Below are positions 7,382 through 15,107 of a stretch of DNA of 19,577 bases, piece after piece (position 1 is the first letter of the stretch; each line of letters starts with the position of its first letter). Under the pieces are notes generated by a model. The model was not told the DNA's origin, searched no databases, and was given only the letters and a program-made list of their open reading frames with translations. A program made the translations under genes and the position numbers. The DNA is from Lachnoclostridium sp. UBA903. Its GTDB lineage: Bacteria > Bacillota > Clostridia > Lachnospirales > Lachnospiraceae. Where the stretch lies: positions 240 through 19,816 of the forward strand of contig DBEP01000070.1 of assembly GCA_002294045.1 (NCBI GenBank), in the 5' to 3' direction.

Positions 7382-10300
7382 ATGATAGATAACAAAATTA
7401 TGACTTTAGGTATTGATATAGGGTCCACTACAGTAAAAATTGCTGTTTTGGACCGGAATAATGAAATATTGTTTTCCGAATATGAACGTCACTACGCCAA
7501 TATTCAGGAAACCCTTGCAAAACTCATGGCAAACGCCCATGACAACCTGGGTGATGTTACATTAGCGCCAATGATAACCGGTTCCGGCGGCCTTACTATA
7601 TCAAAGCATCTGGAAATCCCGTTTGTTCAGGAAGTTATTGCAGTTTCAACTTCCCTTAAGGACTATGCTCCCCATACCGATGTAGCCATCGAGCTGGGCG
7701 GTGAAGATGCTAAAATTATTTATTTTACCAATGGTATAGAGCAAAGAATGAACGGCATCTGCGCCGGCGGTACCGGCTCCTTTATAGACCAGATGGCAAC
7801 TCTTTTAAAGACGGATGCTTCGGGATTAAATGAGTATGCCAAAGATTACAAGGCGGTTTATCCGATTGCAGCCCGCTGCGGCGTATTTGCCAAATCCGAC
7901 ATACAGCCGCTTATTAACGAAGGTGCCACCAAACCGGATTTGGCGGCTTCCATTTTTCAGGCTGTGGTAAACCAGACCATCAGCGGCCTGGCATGCGGTA
8001 AACCCATCCGCGGCAATGTTGCATTTTTGGGAGGCCCTCTTCATTTTTTGACAGAGCTAAAGACAGCTTTTATCAGGACTTTAAACTTAACGGAGGAACA
8101 GATAATAGCACCCTCCCATTCCCATTTATTTGCTGCCGTCGGAGCAGCCATGAACAGTAAATTTGACAATCTGACTAATTTCGAAGAACTCAACAAGAAG
8201 CTGACCTCCGGTATCAAAATGGAGTTTGAAGTAAGCCGTATGGCTCCGCTTTTTAAGGATGAAGCGGCTTATGAAGAATTTAAAACAAGACATTCCATAC
8301 ATTCCGTAAAAAAGGGTGACTTAAGTACATATGAAGGAAACTGTTTTCTTGGTATTGATGCCGGCTCTACTACCACAAAGGTTGCGGTAGTCGGGGAAGA
8401 CGGTACCCTGCTATACTCTTTTTACAGCAATAACAACGGCAGTCCTTTAAAAACTGCCATAAAATCAATTAAAGAAATCTACTCCATCCTGCCGGAGGGT
8501 GCCCGCATCGTCCGCTCCTGCTCCACCGGATACGGAGAGGCATTGGTAAAAGCCGCACTGATGCTGGATGAAGGTGAAGTGGAAACCGTGGCCCATTATT
8601 ACGCTGCCGCTTTCTTCGAACCTAAGGTAGACTGTATCCTGGATATCGGAGGCCAGGATATGAAATGCATCAAGATAAGAAATAATTCCGTTGACAGTGT
8701 TCAGCTAAATGAGGCTTGTTCCTCCGGCTGCGGTTCCTTTATTGAAACCTTTGCAAAATCCTTAAATTATGAAGTCGCTGATTTTGCCAAGGTTGCCCTA
8801 TTTGCCAAGAACCCCATCGACTTAGGTTCCAGGTGTACGGTGTTCATGAATTCCAAAGTAAAACAAGCTCAGAAGGAAGGCGCCAGCGTAGCGGACATAT
8901 CTGCAGGTTTAGCTTATTCCGTTATTAAAAACGCAATTTATAAGGTAATTAAAATTACGGACCCTAAGGATCTGGGCGAAAATATTGTAGTACAGGGCGG
9001 AACCTTCTATAATGAAGCTGTTTTAAGGAGTTTCGAGCTTTTAGCAGGCTGTCATACGGTAAGGCCGGATATTGCCGGTATTATGGGCGCTTTCGGAGCT
9101 GCCCTGATTGCCAGGGAACATTATGAAGGCGAAGAAACAACCATGCTTTCCATAGAGAAAATCATAGACTTAAAGATTGAATCTTCCATGGCAAGGTGTA
9201 AAAAATGTACCAATAACTGCCAGTTAACTATTAACCGCTTTACCGGAGGCCGCCAGTTTATAACCGGCAACCGATGCGAACGCGGATTAGGAAAAGTAAA
9301 AAACAAAGACAACATACCTAATTTATTTGAATACAAATTAAATCGTCTCTTTTCCTATGAACCTTTGGAAGATGACAAAGCCTTCCGCGGCAAAGTCGGC
9401 ATACCAAGGGTTTTAAACCAGTATGAGAATTATCCCTTCTGGTTTACTTTCTTCACGGAAATGGGTTATAAAGTTATATTATCACCGGAATCCACCCGAA
9501 AAATTTATGAACTGGGAATCGAATCCATTCCCAGCGAATCGGAATGTTATCCGGCGAAACTTGCCCACGGCCATATCATGTGGCTCATAAAGCAGGGTAT
9601 TGATTTTATCTTCTATCCCAGTGTGCCTTATGAGCGCAAGGAAGTGGAAGGTGCCAATAATCACTATAACTGCCCTATTGTGGCATCTTACAGTGAAAAT
9701 ATAAAAAATAACGTGGAAGAACTGCGGGACGGCCGTATTAATTATCAGAATCCCTTTCTTTCCTTTGAAAGTGAAGAAATAATTGCCAAACGTCTGGTTG
9801 AGATTATGAAAGGATTAACCGATACTTCGGACGGAGAAGTGAAAGCTGCCGTACATAAGGCCTGGCTGGAACTTGAAGCCGAAAGAGAGGACATTCGAAA
9901 AAAAGGGGAAGAAACCATTGCCTACTTAAAAGAAACCGGAAGAAAGGGTATTGTACTTGCCGGACGTCCCTATCATGTGGACCAGGAAATCAATCACGGT
10001 ATCCCTGAATTAATTAACTCCTACGGGGCTGCTGTTTTAACGGAGGACAGTATCTCCCATTTAGGTAAGGTGGACCGGCCGCTGGTTGTGGTGGACCAGT
10101 GGATGTACCACTCCAGATTATATGCGGCCGCATCTTTCGTAAAAACAATGCCGAATCTGGAGCTGATTCAGTTAAATTCCTTTGGCTGCGGACTGGATGC
10201 GGTTACTACGGATATGGTTAATGACATATTATCGAAATCCGGTAAAATTTATACGGTATTAAAAATAGATGAAGTCAATAATCTGGGCGCTGCCAGAATC

Positions 10301-11611
10301 CGTCTCCGTTCCCTTTTATCCGCCGTCAAAGACAGGGAACACAAGCATATTGCCAAACCAAAGGTAACCTCCGATGCCTTTCAAAGAGTCATCTTTACGG
10401 AAGAAATGCGCAGGGATTATACTATTTTATGCCCTCAGATGTCGCCGATTCACTTTGATATTCTGAAACCGGCATTAAAAACCCACGGTTATAATGTGGA
10501 AATCCTGGATAATGATAACCACTCCGCCGTTGATGTCGGACTTAAGTATGTTAATAATGACGCCTGCTATCCTTCCCTGATGGTGGTAGGCCAGATTATG
10601 GACGCACTTTTATCCGGCAAATACGACGTCAACAAGGTGGCCGTTATGATAACGCAGACCGGCGGCGGCTGCCGTGCAACCAATTATATCAACTTTATCC
10701 GCAGAGGACTGGAAAAAGCCGGAATGTCTCAGATACCGGTCATTTCCTTGAGCGTTACCGGCCTTGAAAAAAATCCGGGTATGAAATATACTCCCAAATT
10801 GCTGATTAGTGCCGTCCAGGCCCTGGTATACGGCGACGTGTTTATGCGCGTTCTCTACCAGACCAGACCTTATGAAACAGAACCCGGTTCTGCCAATGCC
10901 CTTTATCAAAAATGGAATGAAATATGCAAAGTTTCCGTTACGAACGGCAAGTGGAGAGAATTTAAACGGAATATCCGTAATATTGTAAAGGAATTTGACA
11001 CCCTGCCGCTTAAGGATATCAAGAAGCCAAGAGTTGGGGTTGTCGGTGAAATCCTGGTTAAATTTCTTCCGGCTGCCAATAATTATCTGGTGGAATTATT
11101 GGAAGCAGAAGGTGCGGAAGCCGTTGTTCCGGATTTAATTGATTTCTTTATGTATTCCTTTTACAATGCCAACTTTAAGGCTCAATACCTGGGATTTAAA
11201 AAATCCTCTGCCAGAATCGCAAATCTCTTAATCCGTGCCGTGGAATTCTGCAGAAAAGAAGCCAGAAACGCCTTAGAAAAAAGCAACCGTTTCACGCCTC
11301 CCGTACCGATTAATAAACTGGCGGAATACGCCTCTCCTATTGTTTCTGTAGGCAATCAGACCGGAGAAGGCTGGTTCTTAACCGGTGAAATGGTTGAACT
11401 CATCCATTCCGGCGTGGAAAACATTGTCTGCACCCAGCCTTTTGCTTGTCTGCCAAACCACATAGTAGGTAAAGGCGTTATCAAGGAATTGCGTTTAAGA
11501 TATCCAAACTCCAATATTGTCGCCGTGGATTATGACCCCGGTGCCAGTGAGGTAAACCAGCTGAACCGTATCAAGCTTATGCTGGCTACGGCAATGAAGA
11601 ATCTGAAATAA
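7382..11611 (+). CDS. Two-headed 2-hydroxyacyl-CoA dehydratase activase / BadF-HgdC ATPase fusion (1409 aa)
   Basis: Large cytoplasmic multidomain protein. Residues 8-260 and 322-580 are two acetate-kinase-fold ATPase repeats of the BadF/BadG/HgdC type, each opening with a phosphate loop (GIDIGSTTVK; GIDAGSTTTK). Each keeps the two cysteines that in HgdC bind a [4Fe-4S] cluster between subunits: C127 (GICAGGTGSF) and C166 in the first; C446 or C450 (ACSSGCGSF) and C485 in the second. One chain could thus form the cluster of the usual homodimer. A CxxCxxxC motif (606-613) with C632 follows. Residues about 670-990 resemble DUF2229, and about 1010-1400 resemble the HgdB-like dehydratase subunit (CPQMSPIHFD; TQTGGGCRAT). 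The family is widespread in anaerobes and its substrate is unknown. No separate hgdA/hgdB genes are nearby. The start at ATG 7382 lacks a close ribosome site; the next in-frame ATG (7400) has none either. Confidence 0.9.
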   Translation: MIDNKIMTLGIDIGSTTVKIAVLDRNNEILFSEYERHYANIQETLAKLMANAHDNLGDVTLAPMITGSGGLTISKHLEIPFVQEVIAVSTSLKDYAPHTDVAIELGGEDAKIIYFTNGIEQRMNGICAGGTGSFIDQMATLLKTDASGLNEYAKDYKAVYPIAARCGVFAKSDIQPLINEGATKPDLAASIFQAVVNQTISGLACGKPIRGNVAFLGGPLHFLTELKTAFIRTLNLTEEQIIAPSHSHLFAAVGAAMNSKFDNLTNFEELNKKLTSGIKMEFEVSRMAPLFKDEAAYEEFKTRHSIHSVKKGDLSTYEGNCFLGIDAGSTTTKVAVVGEDGTLLYSFYSNNNGSPLKTAIKSIKEIYSILPEGARIVRSCSTGYGEALVKAALMLDEGEVETVAHYYAAAFFEPKVDCILDIGGQDMKCIKIRNNSVDSVQLNEACSSGCGSFIETFAKSLNYEVADFAKVALFAKNPIDLGSRCTVFMNSKVKQAQKEGASVADISAGLAYSVIKNAIYKVIKITDPKDLGENIVVQGGTFYNEAVLRSFELLAGCHTVRPDIAGIMGAFGAALIAREHYEGEETTMLSIEKIIDLKIESSMARCKKCTNNCQLTINRFTGGRQFITGNRCERGLGKVKNKDNIPNLFEYKLNRLFSYEPLEDDKAFRGKVGIPRVLNQYENYPFWFTFFTEMGYKVILSPESTRKIYELGIESIPSESECYPAKLAHGHIMWLIKQGIDFIFYPSVPYERKEVEGANNHYNCPIVASYSENIKNNVEELRDGRINYQNPFLSFESEEIIAKRLVEIMKGLTDTSDGEVKAAVHKAWLELEAEREDIRKKGEETIAYLKETGRKGIVLAGRPYHVDQEINHGIPELINSYGAAVLTEDSISHLGKVDRPLVVVDQWMYHSRLYAAASFVKTMPNLELIQLNSFGCGLDAVTTDMVNDILSKSGKIYTVLKIDEVNNLGAARIRLRSLLSAVKDREHKHIAKPKVTSDAFQRVIFTEEMRRDYTILCPQMSPIHFDILKPALKTHGYNVEILDNDNHSAVDVGLKYVNNDACYPSLMVVGQIMDALLSGKYDVNKVAVMITQTGGGCRATNYINFIRRGLEKAGMSQIPVISLSVTGLEKNPGMKYTPKLLISAVQALVYGDVFMRVLYQTRPYETEPGSANALYQKWNEICKVSVTNGKWREFKRNIRNIVKEFDTLPLKDIKKPRVGVVGEILVKFLPAANNYLVELLEAEGAEAVVPDLIDFFMYSFYNANFKAQYLGFKKSSARIANLLIRAVEFCRKEARNALEKSNRFTPPVPINKLAEYASPIVSVGNQTGEGWFLTGEMVELIHSGVENIVCTQPFACLPNHIVGKGVIKELRLRYPNSNIVAVDYDPGASEVNQLNRIKLMLATAMKNLK

Positions 11612-11622
11612 TTATATGTGTG

Positions 11623-11670
11623 AGGATGGAGCCTGTAAGCCGCCGGTTTACAGGTTCCGTCCTGTTCTTT
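11623..11670 (+). terminator. Strong hairpin terminator after the activase gene
   Basis: 19 paired bases (11623-11641 with 11645-11663, three of them G-T wobbles), a three-base loop GCC, then GTTCTTT. The T-run is modest on the plus strand and absent on the minus strand. It sits between the convergent activase and tyrS ends and may slow polymerase in both directions. Confidence 0.75.
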
Positions 11671-11740
11671 ACAACACCGTATATCCGTCTTTCCTGCCAT
11701 ATCATTTCCCATATCTTTTGATTTTCTTTGATTACTATAG

Positions 11741-12961
11741 CTACTTAATTATTTTAATAAATGTTTTCTTTCCAATTTTCAGGATATCCCCGCATGCAAG
11801 TACCAAATCCAGGTCATCCATTACCAAAACCTCGTTATTTATCCGCACTCCCCCCTGTTGTATGAGACGCCTGAACTCACTGCTGCTTGGGATATATTTT
11901 TCTTTTATCAATAAGTGAATAATATCCGCCAGCTTATCCTTATCCAAATCTATAATTAATTCCGGCAATTTTTCATTTTCCGGAACGGATTTTTTCCCAA
12001 AGACCGTATCATAGTATCTCTTTGCGTCTTCTGTTTCAGAAGCCGTGTGATAAAGGGCCGTTATGATTACGGCCAGTTCATATTTTATATCTCTTGGATT
12101 TCTGCCGTCCTTTAATTCTTTCCTGATTTCCTCTATTTTATCCGGATGTTCGTCGGTGGCTGATTCATAGTATTTTATAATCAGGTTATCCGGAATCTCC
12201 ATGATTTTTTTAAACATAACCTTGGGAGGTTCATCGATGCCGATATAATTACCCAGGCTTTTACTCATCTTTTCTGTTCCGTCAAGTCCTTCCAGAATGG
12301 GCATGAACAGTGCCGCCTGTTGCTTAAGTCCCATCGCTTTTTGTAAATTCCGGCCCATTAAAATATTAAAAGTCTGGTCCGTTCCTCCAAGTTCTATATC
12401 CGCATTTAAAACCACGGAATCGTAGGCCTGCATCAGCGGATAAAAAAATTCATGGACACCAATGGGAATATTATTTTTATACCTGCTCTGAAAATCATCT
12501 CTTTCCAGCATTCTGGCCACTGTCGTTGTTGCAGCCAGTTTTACTATTTCGTCAAATTTTAAATTAGAAAGCCATTCGCTGTTAAAGCGTACTTCTGTTT
12601 TCTGGGGTTGTAGTATTCTGAATATCTGACTGGTATAAGTTAAAGCATTTTCTTTTACCTGTTCCTCGGATAACGGTACTCTTTTCTTGGCCTTACCGGT
12701 AGGATCTCCGATTCTGCCGGTAAAATCCCCTATAACAATAACTGCCTTATGTCCTAAATCCTGCATCTGTCTGATTTTTCGCAAGACCACTGCGTGGCCT
12801 AAATGAATATCAGGTGCGCTGGGATCCAGCCCCAGTTTCATAATTAGCGGTTTATTTTCCTTTATGGAAGTCTCCAGTTTTTTCTGCAATTCCTCTTGAC
12901 CGACAATTAATTCGGCACCTTTAGCAATCATTCTGATTTGCTCTTCAACAGTTGTTTTCAT
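11741..12961 (-). CDS. tyrS: Tyrosyl-tRNA synthetase (TyrZ-type)
   Basis: 406 residues. It charges tRNA-Tyr with tyrosine in the cytoplasm. Class I signatures are clear: HLGH at 53-56 in GLDPSAPDIHLGH, the tyrosine-binding pocket around GGTDQTFN (192-199), and KMSKS at 231-235. A C-terminal S4 RNA-binding domain occupies about 343-400 (EFRRLIQQGGVRINNEVL). The GDFTGRIGDPTGK block (78-90) places it in the TyrZ branch, not the TyrS branch typical of B. subtilis housekeeping TyrS. The start is ATG 12961, with AAAGGAGAG six bases upstream; an in-frame extension to 13045 runs into the T-box terminator and is not real. Expression is controlled by the T-box leader upstream. Confidence 0.96.
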   Translation of the reverse strand: MKTTVEEQIRMIAKGAELIVGQEELQKKLETSIKENKPLIMKLGLDPSAPDIHLGHAVVLRKIRQMQDLGHKAVIVIGDFTGRIGDPTGKAKKRVPLSEEQVKENALTYTSQIFRILQPQKTEVRFNSEWLSNLKFDEIVKLAATTTVARMLERDDFQSRYKNNIPIGVHEFFYPLMQAYDSVVLNADIELGGTDQTFNILMGRNLQKAMGLKQQAALFMPILEGLDGTEKMSKSLGNYIGIDEPPKVMFKKIMEIPDNLIIKYYESATDEHPDKIEEIRKELKDGRNPRDIKYELAVIITALYHTASETEDAKRYYDTVFGKKSVPENEKLPELIIDLDKDKLADIIHLLIKEKYIPSSSEFRRLIQQGGVRINNEVLVMDDLDLVLACGDILKIGKKTFIKIIK

Positions 12962-13047
12962 ATTAACTCTCCTTTTGTTAATAAGATTGAAATGCTGCCT
13001 GGAAGACTTTCTGTTTGACGGGAAATTTGAGAAATTTCTTATCAAAC

Positions 13048-13088
13048 AAAAAAAGCTCCCGTCCTTCTGTTATCAAAAGGACGAGAGC
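13048..13088 (-). terminator. T-box intrinsic terminator
   Basis: On the minus strand GCTCTCGTCCTT pairs with AAGGACGGGAGC (13088-13077 and 13066-13055, one G-T wobble), followed by seven T (13054-13048). The same GGGAGC bases can instead pair in the antiterminator next to the T-box sequence. Confidence 0.92.
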
Positions 13089-13310
13089 ATGCTCCCGTGT
13101 TACCACCTTTAGTTTATAGGCAACTCGCATTGCCTACCTCTTCAAGTACTCCATCTGTATCATGGGTTATACTCTAGCACTATAACGTGTGCAGGAAACC
13201 GTCACAGCCTACTAATCAAATGTTCGGTGTGAAGCTCAAAGATGTATTCATAACCAGCCTGCCATGTACCTCTCATCAACCGGTAGCTTTCTGTTCGGAT
13301 TACTGATTAT
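13048..13310 (-). promoter_or_regulatory. Tyrosine T-box leader of tyrS
   Basis: This leader reads tRNA-Tyr charging. The T-box core AAGGTGGTAACACGGGAGC lies at 13109-13091; its TGGT would pair with the ACCA end of uncharged tRNA-Tyr, in keeping with an A discriminator base. Stem I is present around 13310-13225 with an AGAG bulge (GATGAGAGGTAC) and a specifier loop reading GAATACATC. The codon TAC (Tyr) is at 13246-13244 and is followed by A, as is usual. Uncharged tRNA would favour the antiterminator and allow tyrS to be transcribed; charged tRNA leaves the terminator at 13088-13048. Confidence 0.93.
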
Positions 13311-13392
13311 TACTTATTCTTATCACAGCTTTTCTTAATCTTTATAAATATTTAAATAAAATGATATACAAATAACTTATTAAATTACTAAC

Positions 13393-13421
13393 ATTATATT
13401 GATAATTCTCTTACCTGTCAA
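13393..13421 (-). promoter_or_regulatory. Consensus promoter of the tyrS T-box transcript
   Basis: TTGACA (13421-13416), 17 bases, TATAAT (13398-13393) on the minus strand: a full match. The start near 13386 gives a leader of about 425 bases to ATG 12961. Confidence 0.88.
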
Positions 13422-13431
13422 GTATATTTTA

Positions 13432-13474
13432 TTTCCCTGTATATTTTTATATTTTTTTCCCTGTACATTTTATT
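13432..13474 (-). repeat. Two direct repeats upstream of the tyrS promoter
   Basis: On the plus strand TTTCCCTGTAYATTTT occurs at 13432 and 13456, 24 bases apart, in an AT-rich stretch between the mannosidase stop and the tyrS -35. It could be an UP element or a protein site. Confidence 0.4.
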
Positions 13475-13488
13475 TCCAAAAAATGGTT

Positions 13489-14865
13489 TTACTTTAATTC
13501 CCAAAAATAATTTGACTTTAAAGTTTCCAAAAGTTCCGCAAACAATGTATTGGCCCATGCGAACCATGGTCTTGTATATTCTGCGGGATTATCCGGGTTA
13601 AATGCTTCATGCATAAAATTCGTGTTATTATGGGTATCGGCAAGCATTTTAAGGCACTCCATGATTTCATTTTTATCATTTGAAGTCAAGGCCTGCATTA
13701 TGATACCGATATGCCATACGTATCCGGGCGCCGTATGGGGACTTCCAACTCCTCCGGCATATTTCCCTGCCGAATAATAAGGATTATCCCTCGATAAAAT
13801 GAATTTTCTCGTATTCTGGTACAAGGGATCGTCCTTTTCACAAAAACCAAGATAAGGCATAGAGAGCAAACTGGGAGAATTAGCATCATCCATCAGGTTA
13901 TAATTGCCGAATCCGTCTGTTTCATAAGCATACATCTTTCCATACTTCGGATGTTCTATAATACCGTAGTCCATTATACCGTCATAAATTTCTTCCGCAA
14001 GTCTTTCACATTCCATTGCTAAGGGTTTATCTTTATATATTTCTTCACAGATTTCCTTAGCAAATGTAAGAGCTTTTACCGCCATCATATTGGAGGGAAT
14101 TAAATACCCGAATTTACAACAATCATCCGAAGGCCTGAAACCTGACCAGGTCATGCCTGTCACATTCACAGGCCTGCCCAGACCCCGGCCAGGCAGCGTA
14201 TCACTCTTAACACAGTTATAACGCCTGAAAAAATACGGTGATTTGCTATGGTCCTGTTCGGTTATAAAAACAGAAATCACGGTTTTAATCATTTCTTTGA
14301 TTGTATCATGAAAAAAATCGGTTTTACCTGCGGTTTTCCAATATTCATAAGCAAGATAAAGGGGTGCGCACAGAGAATCCACTTCATACTTTCTTTCCCA
14401 TACATGATCATTTAATTTTGTTTCATCCTTATGACCTGCTTTGTTGGCGCTTTCATTAAATGCATTGGCATAGGGATCCAGGCATACGAATTCTGCCTGC
14501 TTTAATATTACACCTTCCAGGATTTTTTGCAGTGAGGTATCTTCTTTTGCATATTTTACGTAAGGTCTTACCTGTGCGGCTGAATCACGTAACCACATGG
14601 CTGGTATATCACCGGTTATAACAAAACAGCTTCCATCTTCCAAAGTTTTTACTGTGGTTTCTATCGTATTAAGAAAGCACTGTTTTGCCAATGGCGCCAA
14701 GGCAGGAAATTTATCTTTATAATAAACTTCCAGCTGATTCCCCGCTTTTATTAATACTTCCGGTATCCTATGTGTCATTCTTTTCATCCTCGTTTCTATA
14801 TTGGCTGCTATGTTCTTCCATTCTGTTTCTACTGTTATTTTTTTCTCTAAATTATTTCGCCGCAC
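13489..14865 (-). CDS. GH125 exo-alpha-1,6-mannosidase
   Basis: Glycoside hydrolase of family 125, which inverts configuration and removes alpha-1,6-mannose from the non-reducing ends of N-glycan or mannan fragments. Conserved blocks, numbered from the GTG: TGDIPAMWLRDS (84-95), DPYANAFN (130-137), SGFRPSDD (241-248), MDDANSPSLLSMPYLG (325-340) and HEAFN (419-423). D247 and E420 have the spacing reported for the catalytic Asp/Glu pair of the Clostridium perfringens enzyme. There is no signal peptide, so it acts in the cytoplasm on imported oligosaccharides. The start is uncertain. GTG 14865 has no properly spaced ribosome site. ATG 14778 (429 aa) has GAGG nine bases upstream and fits the family length. 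A six-codon ORF with a perfect site ends four bases before the GTG. The gene lies downstream of its likely regulator. Confidence 0.93.
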   Translation of the reverse strand: MRRNNLEKKITVETEWKNIAANIETRMKRMTHRIPEVLIKAGNQLEVYYKDKFPALAPLAKQCFLNTIETTVKTLEDGSCFVITGDIPAMWLRDSAAQVRPYVKYAKEDTSLQKILEGVILKQAEFVCLDPYANAFNESANKAGHKDETKLNDHVWERKYEVDSLCAPLYLAYEYWKTAGKTDFFHDTIKEMIKTVISVFITEQDHSKSPYFFRRYNCVKSDTLPGRGLGRPVNVTGMTWSGFRPSDDCCKFGYLIPSNMMAVKALTFAKEICEEIYKDKPLAMECERLAEEIYDGIMDYGIIEHPKYGKMYAYETDGFGNYNLMDDANSPSLLSMPYLGFCEKDDPLYQNTRKFILSRDNPYYSAGKYAGGVGSPHTAPGYVWHIGIIMQALTSNDKNEIMECLKMLADTHNNTNFMHEAFNPDNPAEYTRPWFAWANTLFAELLETLKSNYFWELK

Positions 14866-14869
14866 CTCT

Positions 14870-14890
14870 TTATGTTTCCGGCCACTGCAT
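14870..14890 (-). CDS. Mini-ORF (6 codons) at the mannosidase start
   Basis: ATG-CAG-TGG-CCG-GAA-ACA-TAA (MQWPET), preceded by a perfect AAAGGAG five bases upstream. Its stop ends four bases before the GTG that opens the GH125 frame, which itself lacks a good site. Either ribosomes finish here and restart at the GTG, or this is the true start of the mannosidase and one base has been gained in the AAA run at 14875-14877. Removing one A gives a continuous reading MQWPEHKEVRRNNLEKK. Confidence 0.5.
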   Translation of the reverse strand: MQWPET

Positions 14891-14902
14891 TTTCACTCCT
14901 TT

Positions 14903-14916
14903 TTTTGTTAACAAAA
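14903..14916. repeat. Perfect 14-bp palindrome in the mannosidase leader
   Basis: TTTTGTTAACAAAA, directly upstream of the AAAGGAG site. It could be an operator. It does not match the catabolite-response (cre) consensus. Confidence 0.4.
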
Positions 14917-14948
14917 TTTCAGCATAATATCCCTGCCGCATAATTCTA

Positions 14949-14977
14949 ATTATATGATTCATTTAATGATATGTCAA
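14949..14977 (-). promoter_or_regulatory. Consensus promoter of the mannosidase gene
   Basis: TTGACA (14977-14972), 17 bases, TATAAT (14954-14949) on the minus strand: a full match. The -35 is embedded in the shared operator, so a bound repressor would block it. Confidence 0.85.
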
Positions 14978-14985
14978 TATATTAT
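14966..14985. promoter_or_regulatory. Putative operator, mannosidase promoter
   Basis: A 20-base element containing TGACATATCA, overlapping the -35. It matches the element at 16235-16254 at 19 of 20 positions. The probable ligand is the GntR/LacI-type regulator encoded just upstream. Confidence 0.65.
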
Positions 14986-15075
14986 TCCTTATTGTATACA
15001 CTCACTTTGCCCCAGCAGCAATATTCTTACCCTGCATGCTCCTCTAATTATTGCGCTTTTGTTATTTATAGAAAA

Positions 15076-15090
15076 ATAATATACTATTAT
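15076..15090 (-). terminator. Weak AT-only hairpin after the regulator gene
   Basis: ATAATA, loop GTA, TATTAT followed by TTTTC on the minus strand. All pairs are A-T, so termination would be poor. The rest of 14986-15107 shows nothing else. Confidence 0.3.
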
Positions 15091-15107
15091 AGTCTTCGCA
15101 TTATGTG

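Noticed and set aside
11616..11918. A 100-codon plus-strand ORF across the end of tyrS
   Set aside because: It runs through the terminator hairpin and then antisense to the S4 domain of tyrS, with no ribosome site.
12962..13045. N-terminal extension of tyrS to 13045
   Set aside because: It would run from the T-box terminator region, while AAAGGAGAG marks ATG 12961 and the family N-terminus fits there.
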